A stretch of DNA of 7,991 bases from an uncultured Chloroflexota bacterium. Its GTDB lineage: Bacteria > Chloroflexota > Dehalococcoidia > SM23-28-2 > RBG-16-64-32. The position numbers were made by a program, and so were the translations under genes. Location of the stretch: the NCBI GenBank assembly GCA_913056415.1, contig CAJXNA010000083.1, positions 1 through 7,991 of the forward strand. Direction: 5' to 3'. This document shows positions 1 to 6,241 of this stretch, in pieces (position 1 is the first letter of the stretch; each line of letters opens with the position of its first letter). The notes under the pieces are model-generated. The model had not been told where the DNA came from. It saw nothing but the letters and a program-made list of their open reading frames with translations, and searched no databases.

Positions 1-306
1 TAGGCGCTGGCCCGGCTGGAGCTCGCCCAGGTCACCCAGGCCGGAGACGAGAACGTTCTCTCCCAGACCGCCGCGAGGGATTTCGATACTGAGCTGAGCG
101 GCGGTGTCAGTCACCGCTTCCTCAGCTACCACCGAGACCTGGCGTTTGTTGGGCTGGCCGGCGCTGGTGCCGTGACGCGAGGTTTCGCCGGCGTGAAAGT
201 CGCCCACGATGCCGTGCGGGCCAACGTTGACCTCCGCCTGAGGGTGTTTGGGCACTCCGCCCTCAGCGCTCAGGCAGACGGCGACGACGTTGCCGCGGGT
301 TGTCAT
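1..306 (-). CDS. MOSC domain-containing protein, 3' end cut by window edge
   Basis: This leftward frame opens with ATG at 306 and stays open for 102 codons to the window edge, so the C-terminus is missing. The translation starts MTTRGNVVAVCLSAEGGVPK and carries GPHGIVGDFHAG (about residues 29-40), RQVSVVAEEAV (about 55-65), and GGLGENVLVSGL followed by LQPGQRL at the end. This order fits the MOSC domain (molybdenum cofactor sulfurase C-terminal domain), which includes small stand-alone proteins such as the YiiM type. MOSC proteins are linked to molybdenum cofactor or sulfur-carrier chemistry, often through a conserved cysteine; that part of the domain would lie beyond the edge. The start is only 4 nt past the gatA stop, with a GGAG in the last gatA codons about 11 nt upstream, so it is probably co-transcribed and translationally coupled to gatA. 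Substrate and physiological role cannot be told. The family call is strong; the function is inference. Confidence 0.85.
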   Translation of the reverse strand, partial: MTTRGNVVAVCLSAEGGVPKHPQAEVNVGPHGIVGDFHAGETSRHGTSAGQPNKRQVSVVAEEAVTDTAAQLSIEIPRGGLGENVLVSGLGDLGELQPGQRL

Positions 307-310
307 GCCT

Positions 311-1786
311 CTACAGCTCCGGGTGCTGCTTGTGCCAGTCGCTGGCCTGCTCGTAAGCGTAGGCGGCGCGAAACAGGGAGGGCTCGTCGAACGGCTTGGC
401 GAGGATCTGGAGGCCGATGGGGAGCCGGGAGCCGTTGTCGCCCCGGCTGAAGCCGCAGGGGACGGAGATGCCCGGCAGGCCGGCGATGTTGACGGGGATG
501 GTGAGGACGTCGCTGAGGTACATCTGGAGGGGGTCGTCCGTCTTCTCGCCCAGCTTGAAGGCGGTTGTCGGCGAGACCGGCGCCACCAGGACGTCGTGGT
601 CCTGGAAAGCGGCGTCGAACTCGCGGCGGATGACGGTACGCACCTTCTGGGCCTTCAGGTAGTAGGCGTCGTAATAGCCGGCGGAGAGGGCGTAAGTGCC
701 CAGCATGATGCGCCGCTTCACCTCGTCCCCAAAGCCGAACTCGCGGGTCTTCTCCATATTCTCCCACATGCTCTTGCCTTCGCTGTAGGAGTAGCCGTAC
801 TTGACGCCGTCGTAGCGGGCGAGGTTGGCCGAGGCCTCGGAGGGGGCGATGATGTAGTAGACGGCCAGGGCGTGGTCGGTGGAGGGGAGGGAGACCTCCC
901 AGTCGACCTCAGCGCCCAGGCCGGCCATCTGGTCGATGGCGGCCCGGACGGCCTGGCGGACGTGCTCGTCCAGCCCTTCCATGAAGTACTCCTTGGGTAC
1001 GCCGATGCGCATCCCCTTCAGGTCGGGCGCCAGCGCCTCGGTGACGGTGGGGACATCCAGGGAAGCGGAGGTGGAGTCGCGCTCATCGTGCCCGGCGACC
1101 GCCTGGAAGACGAGGGCGGCGTCGCGCACGGAGCGGGTGAGGGGGCCGATCTGATCCAGAGAGGAGCCGAAGGCGATGAGGCCGTAGCGGGAGACACGGC
1201 CGTAGGTGGGCTTGAAGCCGACGATGCCGGAGTGAGAGGCGGGCTGACGGATGGAGCCGCCGGTATCGGAGCCGAGGGCGTAGAACGCCATGCCGGCGGA
1301 CACGGCGGCGGCCGGGCCGGAGGAGGAGCCGCCGGGGACGCGCTCCTTATCCCAGGGGTTGCCTGTGGGCCCGAAGGCGGAGTTCTCGCCGGAGGATCCC
1401 ATGGCGAACTCGTCCATATTGGCCTTCCCCAGCATCACGCATCCGGCTTCCTTCAGCCGCTGGACGGCGAAGGCGTCGTAGGGGGGTACGAAGCTCTCCA
1501 GGATGCGGGAGGCGCAGGTGGTGCGGACCCCCTTGGTGCAGAGCACGTCCTTGATGGCGGCGGGTATGCCGGTGAGGGGGCCTGCATCGCCGCGGGCGAT
1601 GCGCTCGTCGGCCGCCTCGGCCTGTGCCAGCGCCTCTTCTTCGGTAAGGGTGAGGAAAGCGTGGAGGGAGTCGTCGAGGGCGCGCACGCGATCGAAGGCG
1701 GCGCGGGTAAGCTCTACGGATGACACCTCGCGCCGGGCCAGGAGGTCTGCGGCCTCGTGGGCGGCGAGGTAGTGAAGGGGGTCCAT
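311..1786 (-). CDS. gatA: Aspartyl/glutamyl-tRNA amidotransferase subunit A
   Basis: GatA is the glutaminase subunit of GatCAB. It hydrolyses glutamine and passes ammonia to GatB, which amidates Glu-tRNA(Gln) and/or Asp-tRNA(Asn) in the cytoplasm. The 491-residue product has the usual family length and the complete amidase signature. The Ser-cisSer-Lys triad is visible as K79 (in GIPAAIKD), S154 (in GGSSSG) and S178 (in GSDTGGSIRQ), the same positions as in characterised GatA proteins. The conserved stretch GIVGFKPTYGRVSRYGL follows, and NIAGLPGISVPCGF lies near the C-terminus. The start is ATG, with GGGGAT about 8 nt upstream, and it begins 77 nt after gatC ends. A GC-rich hairpin at 1797-1816 lies immediately before the ribosome binding site. 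A MOSC gene, not gatB, follows downstream. The call is secure. Confidence 0.97.
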   Translation of the reverse strand: MDPLHYLAAHEAADLLARREVSSVELTRAAFDRVRALDDSLHAFLTLTEEEALAQAEAADERIARGDAGPLTGIPAAIKDVLCTKGVRTTCASRILESFVPPYDAFAVQRLKEAGCVMLGKANMDEFAMGSSGENSAFGPTGNPWDKERVPGGSSSGPAAAVSAGMAFYALGSDTGGSIRQPASHSGIVGFKPTYGRVSRYGLIAFGSSLDQIGPLTRSVRDAALVFQAVAGHDERDSTSASLDVPTVTEALAPDLKGMRIGVPKEYFMEGLDEHVRQAVRAAIDQMAGLGAEVDWEVSLPSTDHALAVYYIIAPSEASANLARYDGVKYGYSYSEGKSMWENMEKTREFGFGDEVKRRIMLGTYALSAGYYDAYYLKAQKVRTVIRREFDAAFQDHDVLVAPVSPTTAFKLGEKTDDPLQMYLSDVLTIPVNIAGLPGISVPCGFSRGDNGSRLPIGLQILAKPFDEPSLFRAAYAYEQASDWHKQHPEL

Positions 1787-1796
1787 TTAGCTATCC

Positions 1797-1816
1797 CCGC
1801 GCAGTGAAGTGCGCGG
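1797..1816 (-). promoter_or_regulatory. GC-rich hairpin between gatC and gatA, next to the gatA ribosome binding site
   Basis: Arms CCGCGCA and TGCGCGG form a perfect 7-bp stem with a 6-nt loop. In the leftward mRNA the stem ends directly against the GGGGAT Shine-Dalgarno-like sequence of gatA. No T-run follows, so it is not a typical intrinsic terminator. It could slow ribosome access to gatA, protect the mRNA or tune the GatC:GatA ratio. The fold is seen in the sequence; the role is inference. Confidence 0.4.
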
Positions 1817-1863
1817 CTCGGTATAGAGTGTTCATCAAGCCTAGGACATCTGGTCCCTGCATC

Positions 1864-2151
1864 TCATTCCAGGATGGCGCGGACACGGAAGTGGTCGTCC
1901 TCGCGCTGGGGGGCGTTGGCCAGCACCTCCTCCTTGTCGATGGAGGGGTGGGGCTCGTCGTCCCGCATGACGTTGTGCATGGCGAGTGTGTGGGCGGTGG
2001 GCGGGACGTTCTCCGTGTCCACCTCCTGAAGGCGCTCGAAGTAGTCGAGTATCTGCGAGAGCTGGCTCTGAAAGCGCGACACCTCGTCGTCGCTGAGGCC
2101 GACGCGGGCGAGCCTGGCGTTATGCCGTACTTCTTCCGGAGTGAGGGGCAA
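1864..2151 (-). CDS. gatC: Aspartyl/glutamyl-tRNA amidotransferase subunit C
   Basis: GatC is the small subunit that wraps around GatA and GatB and holds the GatCAB complex together; it has no catalytic role. The 95-residue protein is of normal family length and shows the standard order: ARLARVGLSDDEV near the N-terminus, FQSQLSQILDYF (27-38), EVDTENVPPTAH (43-54), NVMRDD (60-65) and a C-terminal LANAPQREDDHFRV (78-90). The start codon is TTG: the bases at 2149-2151 are CAA on the + strand, and no in-frame ATG fits. The TTG is preceded by a good AGGAGA 7 nt away. It is the first gene of a leftward operon with gatA and the MOSC gene, transcribed from the extended -10 promoter about 40 nt upstream. 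The call is secure. Confidence 0.95.
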   Translation of the reverse strand: MPLTPEEVRHNARLARVGLSDDEVSRFQSQLSQILDYFERLQEVDTENVPPTAHTLAMHNVMRDDEPHPSIDKEEVLANAPQREDDHFRVRAILE

Positions 2152-2192
2152 GAAGATCTCTCCTGCGGTGTATATGGGACAGGTTGGAAACC

Positions 2193-2201
2193 ATTATAGC
2201 A
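2193..2201 (-). promoter_or_regulatory. Extended -10 promoter for gatC-gatA-MOSC
   Basis: Read leftward the sequence is TGCTATAATGG: a perfect TATAAT (2198 to 2193) preceded by the TG of an extended -10 element (2201-2199). Transcription would start near 2186, giving a leader of about 35 nt that contains the gatC ribosome binding site. There is no recognisable TTGACA 16-18 nt upstream, which suits an extended -10 promoter. The -35 zone abuts the inverted repeat at 2220-2243. Confidence 0.65.
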
Positions 2202-2219
2202 GCGTGACGTTCTAGAGGT

Positions 2220-2243
2220 AGGCCGGTGTTTGTTCACCGGCCT
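2220..2243. repeat. Perfect 9-bp inverted repeat in the divergent gatC/methyltransferase region
   Basis: Arms AGGCCGGTG and CACCGGCCT flank a 6-nt TTTGTT spacer. With a single bulged base the pairing extends three more base pairs (GGT with ACC), giving a 12-bp stem. It lies directly upstream of the -35 zone of the leftward promoter and 47 nt before the preferred start of the rightward methyltransferase gene. It could be an operator for a dimeric regulator or an RNA hairpin in the rightward leader. No T-tract supports it as a terminator. Confidence 0.5.
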
Positions 2244-2290
2244 TACCGCGCGATAGGATGAATGTATTGAGTGGGCAGCAGGAAGTGGAG

Positions 2291-3010
2291 ATGGTAGATA
2301 AGCGCGCCTCCCTTGGTCATCCCAGCCAGATATGGACGCGAGGGCTGGAGCGCCGTCTGGAGATGGTGCGACGGGAGGTGCCGCTGGAGGGGAAGAGCAT
2401 CCTGGACATCGGTTGCGGTGTGGGGGCGTTCGTGAGGCGGCTGCGCGAGTTCTCCCAGGACGTGTACGGGGTGGACGTCGATGAGGAGCGGGTGCGCGAA
2501 GGGGCGGCGCAGGTGCCGAACCTGGCGCTGTCCGTGGGCGAGTACCTCCCATTCGCCGACGACACGTTCGATGTGGCGCTGCTGCACGAGGTGATCGAGC
2601 ACGTCACGGATGATCTCGTCACCCTGCGGGAGGTGCGCCGCGTGCTCCGGCCGAACGGCCGGGCGGTGGTCTTCTGCCCTAACCGCCTGTACCCGTTCGA
2701 GACGCACGGCGTGTTCCTGGGGAGGCGATACGTGTTCGGGAACGTGCCGCTGGTGAACTGGCTGCCGGATGTCGTTCGTAACCGGTTAGTGCCCCACGCC
2801 AGGGCTTACACCCACGCGGACCTCCAGCGGCTGTACCGCCGGGCCGGTCTTCGCGAGCGTCTGCATACGTACGTTTTCCCGGGGTTTGACCACGTGGCGG
2901 CGCGGCGCAAGGTGGTTGGGAAGGCGCTGCGGATAGCGCTTTACCCGTTGGAGCGCACCCCGCTGCGAATCTTCGGGCTATCGCACTTCGTTGTATTAGA
3001 GAAGGTCTGA
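2291..3010 (+). CDS. Class I SAM-dependent methyltransferase
   Basis: A predicted soluble enzyme with the Rossmann-like methyltransferase fold, type 11/UbiE-like. Numbering from the ATG at 2291 (239 residues), motif I is ILDIGCGVGAF (37-47), the acidic end of strand 2 is GVDVDEE (about 60-66), LPFADDTFDVALLHEVIEHV covers the strand-4 region (86-105), and RVLRPNGRAVVFCPN is the post-motif (117-131). The frame also has an ATG at 2258. I prefer 2291 because AGGA lies about 7 nt before it, the 2258 start has no Shine-Dalgarno, and the conserved-looking KRASLGHPS segment starts right after it. The C-terminal third (THADLQRLYRRAGL, then a basic segment) is common in methyltransferases acting on small molecules or lipids, but the substrate cannot be told. 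Only 7 nt separate it from the penicillin-binding protein gene, so the two are probably co-transcribed. Confidence 0.9.
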   Translation: MVDKRASLGHPSQIWTRGLERRLEMVRREVPLEGKSILDIGCGVGAFVRRLREFSQDVYGVDVDEERVREGAAQVPNLALSVGEYLPFADDTFDVALLHEVIEHVTDDLVTLREVRRVLRPNGRAVVFCPNRLYPFETHGVFLGRRYVFGNVPLVNWLPDVVRNRLVPHARAYTHADLQRLYRRAGLRERLHTYVFPGFDHVAARRKVVGKALRIALYPLERTPLRIFGLSHFVVLEKV

Positions 3011-3017
3011 TCTCTCT

Positions 3018-5426
3018 GTGGCTAGGATTTACAAGTACAGGCGGAACCGCGTAAAGCGGGCGGCGCTGCAGCGCAGCCGCTTGATGCGTGCTCGCTGGCA
3101 TTGGCTCTTGAGCGTGACGATGGTCGCGGTCCTGGGTGGACTGGTGACTATCGGCGTGTTCGGGTTCCTCATCTACCGCGCCTACGCCCATGACCTCTTG
3201 GCCCCCGAGGACGCGATCGCCAATTCAGCCATCGGGACGAGCATCGCCTACGACCGTAACGGAGAGTACCTGTACGAGTACATCGATCGTCTGGGTGGGC
3301 TACGCAACCCGGTTCCGCTGGAGGAGATGTCGCAGTACATGATCGATGCCACAGTGTCGACGGAGGACGCAAGCTTCTACGGCAACCCGGGGATCAACTT
3401 CAAGGGGCTGCTCAGGGCGGCCACGGAGAACCTAACACCGTTCGGCCCCGGCTTTTTCGAAGGGAGCGGCGGCAGCTCCATCACCCAGCAACTGGTGAAA
3501 AACGTCTACATCGAGCCGGAGAGGCGGTTCGACCGCCGCATCGAGCGCAAGGTGAAGGAGACGGTAATCGCCCTGGAGCTGAAGCGGAAGTACTCCGACG
3601 ATCAGATCCTGGAGTGGTATCTAAACACCATCGATTACCTCAACTTTTCCTTTGGCGTGAAGGCGGCCGCTGAGCGCTACTTCGGCGTCTCCGCCAAGGA
3701 GCTGACGCTGGCCCAGGCGGCGATGTTGGCGGGGATTCCGCAGGCCCCCGGCCTCTACTCCCCTGTCGTGCCGGACAACGTGGATCGGGCGAAGGCGCGG
3801 CAACGGGAAGTGCTGAACCTGATGGTCAAGCACAGCTACATTACCCAGGCTGAGGCGGACGAGGCGGCGGCCGAGGAGCTGACGTACGAGAAGAGTGGCT
3901 TCTTTATCCAGGCCCCCCACTTCGTGTTCTACGTCCGGGACGAGCTGCAGAAGATGTGCGAGAAGGGGATGTTCGATCCGCCGGGCGACTTGTCTTGCGA
4001 GAAAGTAGTGTCCCAGGGCGGACTGCGCATTACCACCTCCGTGGACATGGGCCTCCAGCGCATCGGTGAGGGGATAATCGAGAGCATTATCAGCAGCAAT
4101 GAGGAGCGGTTCCTTGGGCATAACGGCGCCATCGTGGCGATCCAGTCGGGAACGGGCGAGATCCTGACCTACGTCGGCAGCCGGGATTTCTTCCGTGATG
4201 ACATCGCTGGGCAGGTGGACATCATCTCAGCGGAACGGTCGCACGGGTCAACGATGAAGCCGTTCACTTATCTGACGGCGTTCGAGCAGGGCTGGGTGCC
4301 TTCTACCCTTGTGCGGGACGCTCCCTTGAAGCTGGACGTGGGCGGCAATCAGGTGTCCGTGAACAACTGGAACAAGAGATACTTGGGCAACATCACGGTC
4401 CGCAAGGCGCTTTCGGAGTCGGTGAACGTGTCGGCAGTGAACACGGTGATGGAGGTGGGGATCACGGAGTTCCAGAAGACGGCCCACCGCCTGGGGATCA
4501 CCGGCCTTAACCGCAATGATTGCGGGCCGACCATCACCCTTGGCGCCTGCGAGGTGAAGATGATCGATCAGGCCTACGCCTACAGCGTGCTGGCCAACGG
4601 CGGCAAGATGATGGGCATGCCCACGGTGCAAGACTTGCCGGACGGCTTCCGTGAGCTGGACCCAGTGGCCGTGCTTCGGATCGAGGATGCAGAGGGGAAC
4701 CTGCTCTACGAGTTCGAGGGGCCTGAGGAGCGGCAGGTGGTGAAGCCGGAGCACGCGTACATGATTACGGATATCCTGTCCAATAACGCGATCCAGTGGA
4801 GCAGGCTCACCTTCGGCTGGACGGCGACCTCCAAGACTGGGACCAGCGAGGACTTCCGAGACAACGTAGTGCTGGGATACTCGCCGGGGCCTGAGGGCTT
4901 GGTGGTAAACGTGTGGATGGGCAACGCGGACAACACCCCCATGGCCGAGGGCGCCTTTAGCTCTGCCGGCGCCGGCCCCATGTGGAAGGCCTTCATGGCC
5001 GAGGCGCATGAGTACCTGAAGATACCCAAGGCAAAGTTTGAGGTGCCGGATACCATCGTCATCGCCAAGTGTGGCGGGCGGTCAGAGTCGTTTGTGAAGG
5101 ACGAGCAGCCCACGAAACCGGGTACCTGCAAGGCGCCGAAGCCGGGGGCCAGCGGAAACGAGACGCCGACGCCCACTCCCAAGGTGCCCAAGTTCGCGCC
5201 CCGCGACGTCCCCTCACCCACCTCTACTCCAGAGCCTGATTCCACGCCCACGCCTACGCCTACGCCTGATGCCACACCCACGCCGGAACCGACACCAACG
5301 CTGGAGCCCACACCTTCTCCGGAGGCGACGCCGGAGGGGGAAGGCGCAGGGCGGGGCGTCAACCAGACTAGCAGCGCGGTGGAAGACGGGGCGTATGGCC
5401 CCAGGCGCTTGCTCGTGCTAGCCTAG
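3018..5426 (+). CDS. Bifunctional class A penicillin-binding protein (PBP1A-type transglycosylase/transpeptidase)
   Basis: This 802-residue envelope enzyme polymerises lipid II into glycan strands and crosslinks the stem peptides outside the membrane. A basic cytoplasmic N-terminus precedes one membrane anchor (about 29-54). The GT51 transglycosylase domain follows, with catalytic E116 in TEDASF, GGSSITQQLVKN (151-162) and the second glutamate E181 in VKETVIAL. The transpeptidase domain has STMK (nucleophile S411), SVN (468-470) and KTGTS (606-610). The tail from about 715 is rich in Thr-Pro/Glu-Pro. In the GT51 motif the usual EDxxFxxHxG has Asn in place of His (GNPG). All six cysteines are extracytoplasmic and fall in three close pairs (314/327, 502/511, 685/704), suggesting disulfides. 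The start is GTG, with GAAGG 12 nt upstream, 7 nt after the methyltransferase stop, so coupling is likely. The assignment is secure; the name mrcA/ponA is not assigned because paralogs cannot be excluded. Confidence 0.96.
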   Translation: MARIYKYRRNRVKRAALQRSRLMRARWHWLLSVTMVAVLGGLVTIGVFGFLIYRAYAHDLLAPEDAIANSAIGTSIAYDRNGEYLYEYIDRLGGLRNPVPLEEMSQYMIDATVSTEDASFYGNPGINFKGLLRAATENLTPFGPGFFEGSGGSSITQQLVKNVYIEPERRFDRRIERKVKETVIALELKRKYSDDQILEWYLNTIDYLNFSFGVKAAAERYFGVSAKELTLAQAAMLAGIPQAPGLYSPVVPDNVDRAKARQREVLNLMVKHSYITQAEADEAAAEELTYEKSGFFIQAPHFVFYVRDELQKMCEKGMFDPPGDLSCEKVVSQGGLRITTSVDMGLQRIGEGIIESIISSNEERFLGHNGAIVAIQSGTGEILTYVGSRDFFRDDIAGQVDIISAERSHGSTMKPFTYLTAFEQGWVPSTLVRDAPLKLDVGGNQVSVNNWNKRYLGNITVRKALSESVNVSAVNTVMEVGITEFQKTAHRLGITGLNRNDCGPTITLGACEVKMIDQAYAYSVLANGGKMMGMPTVQDLPDGFRELDPVAVLRIEDAEGNLLYEFEGPEERQVVKPEHAYMITDILSNNAIQWSRLTFGWTATSKTGTSEDFRDNVVLGYSPGPEGLVVNVWMGNADNTPMAEGAFSSAGAGPMWKAFMAEAHEYLKIPKAKFEVPDTIVIAKCGGRSESFVKDEQPTKPGTCKAPKPGASGNETPTPTPKVPKFAPRDVPSPTSTPEPDSTPTPTPTPDATPTPEPTPTLEPTPSPEATPEGEGAGRGVNQTSSAVEDGAYGPRRLLVLA
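5161..5332 (+). repeat. Low-complexity Thr/Pro-coding tract in the penicillin-binding protein tail
   Basis: Degenerate repeats based on ACGCC(T/C), cleanest at about 5243-5267, encode alternating Thr-Pro with Glu-Pro and Ser-Pro interruptions (residues about 715-772). The tract keeps the reading frame. It is probably an extended spacer in the cell wall and could vary in length by replication slippage. Such TP-rich tails are common on Chloroflexota surface proteins (general knowledge, not shown here). Confidence 0.8.
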
Positions 5427-5443
5427 CCTGGATGATGGGCGGC

Positions 5444-5467
5444 CTGCCCCCGTTACGTTAGGGGCGG
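5444..5467 (+). terminator. Weak hairpin after the penicillin-binding protein gene, possible terminator
   Basis: CTGCCCC and GGGGCGG pair over 7 bp, including one G-T wobble, around a 10-nt loop, 18 nt after the stop codon. No T-run follows, so intrinsic termination is doubtful. The rest of the 154-bp gap up to 5580 shows no convincing promoter or RNA gene. A GAGGGG at 5558-5563 is too far from the next start to be a good ribosome binding site. Confidence 0.25.
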
Positions 5468-5580
5468 AGCCGAAACAGGGGTCGAACGTATCGCCGATGC
5501 ACCAGGGGCGCCGCTAGTGCGATGTCCTGTGCCTGAGGATACCCAGGGAGTAAGATTGAGGGGAAAGGCTGGCCAGAGAC

Positions 5581-6240
5581 ATGGTTGAGGACTCACGACA
5601 GGAGAGCGACCCGCGCGCCATTCACACGGTAAAGCCGGGTGATCGGGTGTTGCGGCTGCGCGCTCACCGGCGCCGGCTCCCCCTCATCGAGCGGAGGGTA
5701 GGCGGCCCGCTGATGGCGGCGATCGATCTGTTTGCCGACATCGCTACGCAGACACCGATAGTGCCGATGATCGCCACCCTGATGGCCCTGGTGGCGATTG
5801 CGCCTATCCCGGTTTTCTTCTTCGAGCAGGGGGCCGCCGATACACAGGTCACATCGTACTGGGTAGGACTGTGGTGGGCGGTATCGGCCTTCAGCACGGT
5901 GGGTCACAGTGAAGTAGTGCTGCTGACCACGGGAGGCCGTATCGTCGGCTCCATCTACACCGTCATCAGCGTCGGTCTGTTCTTCGGGAGCGTGATCGCC
6001 GCCTTTAGCTCCTACTTCGTGCTGACCTGGCGGCGGCCCAAGCGGATGCTCGTCGATACGGTCACCTACTATCTTCAGCGCATCGACGAGTTGACGGTGG
6101 AGGAGCTGGACGATCTGGAGGATATCACCGATGGTCTTTTCCATACGGCCAAGGAGCACGCCGAGCGGGAGCACCGCCACAGCCAGCATGAAGAGGATAC
6201 AGCGTCGAAGGCGGAACGGCCGTCATCCGATACGGAGTAA
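5581..6240 (+). CDS. Two-helix potassium-channel-like membrane protein with altered selectivity filter
   Basis: The 219-residue protein has the 2TM/pore-loop layout of small prokaryotic ion channels. It has a hydrophilic basic N-terminus (1-44), a first helix (about 58-82), a short extracellular turn, a re-entrant pore segment (92-111) and a second helix (about 119-148). A cytoplasmic tail with an acidic ELTVEELDDLEDI segment and a His/Glu-rich end follows. The pore segment LWWAVSAFSTVGHSE aligns without gaps to KcsA LWWSVETATTVGYGD, and the following TTGGRIVG matches the TLWGRxV region. TVG is kept, but the filter Tyr is His109, the second Gly is Ser110 and the Asp is Glu111. No RCK or cyclic-nucleotide domain is present. 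Ion selectivity may therefore be altered or lost. The ATG has only a weak ribosome binding site; M45 is an alternative start that would keep the whole channel core. Channel ancestry is well supported by the pattern; conduction is unproven. Confidence 0.75.
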   Translation: MVEDSRQESDPRAIHTVKPGDRVLRLRAHRRRLPLIERRVGGPLMAAIDLFADIATQTPIVPMIATLMALVAIAPIPVFFFEQGAADTQVTSYWVGLWWAVSAFSTVGHSEVVLLTTGGRIVGSIYTVISVGLFFGSVIAAFSSYFVLTWRRPKRMLVDTVTYYLQRIDELTVEELDDLEDITDGLFHTAKEHAEREHRHSQHEEDTASKAERPSSDTE

Positions 6241-6241
6241 G

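Noticed and set aside
248..1723. A 491-codon open frame on the + strand, opposite gatA
   Set aside because: It is the antisense shadow of gatA in GC-rich DNA. The translation is a low-complexity Gly/Asp/Val-rich mix with no domain, while gatA has its full catalytic triad.
1791..2552. A 253-codon leftward frame spanning gatC, the promoter and the methyltransferase start
   Set aside because: The product is Pro/Ser/Arg-rich with no motif, and it overlaps two well-supported genes and the promoter.
2998..3015. AGAGA/TCTCT inverted repeat around the penicillin-binding protein ribosome binding site
   Set aside because: Only 5 bp, AT-leaning and with an 8-nt loop; too weak to claim as a regulatory structure.
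4248..5009. A 253-codon leftward frame inside the penicillin-binding protein gene
   Set aside because: His/Leu/Arg-rich shadow translation with no recognisable domain; the + strand frame holds SVN and KTG motifs here.
5243..5267. Short tandem repeats that might suggest CRISPR or a regulatory repeat
   Set aside because: They are codon-level Thr-Pro repeats in an intact reading frame, with no spacers and no cas genes.
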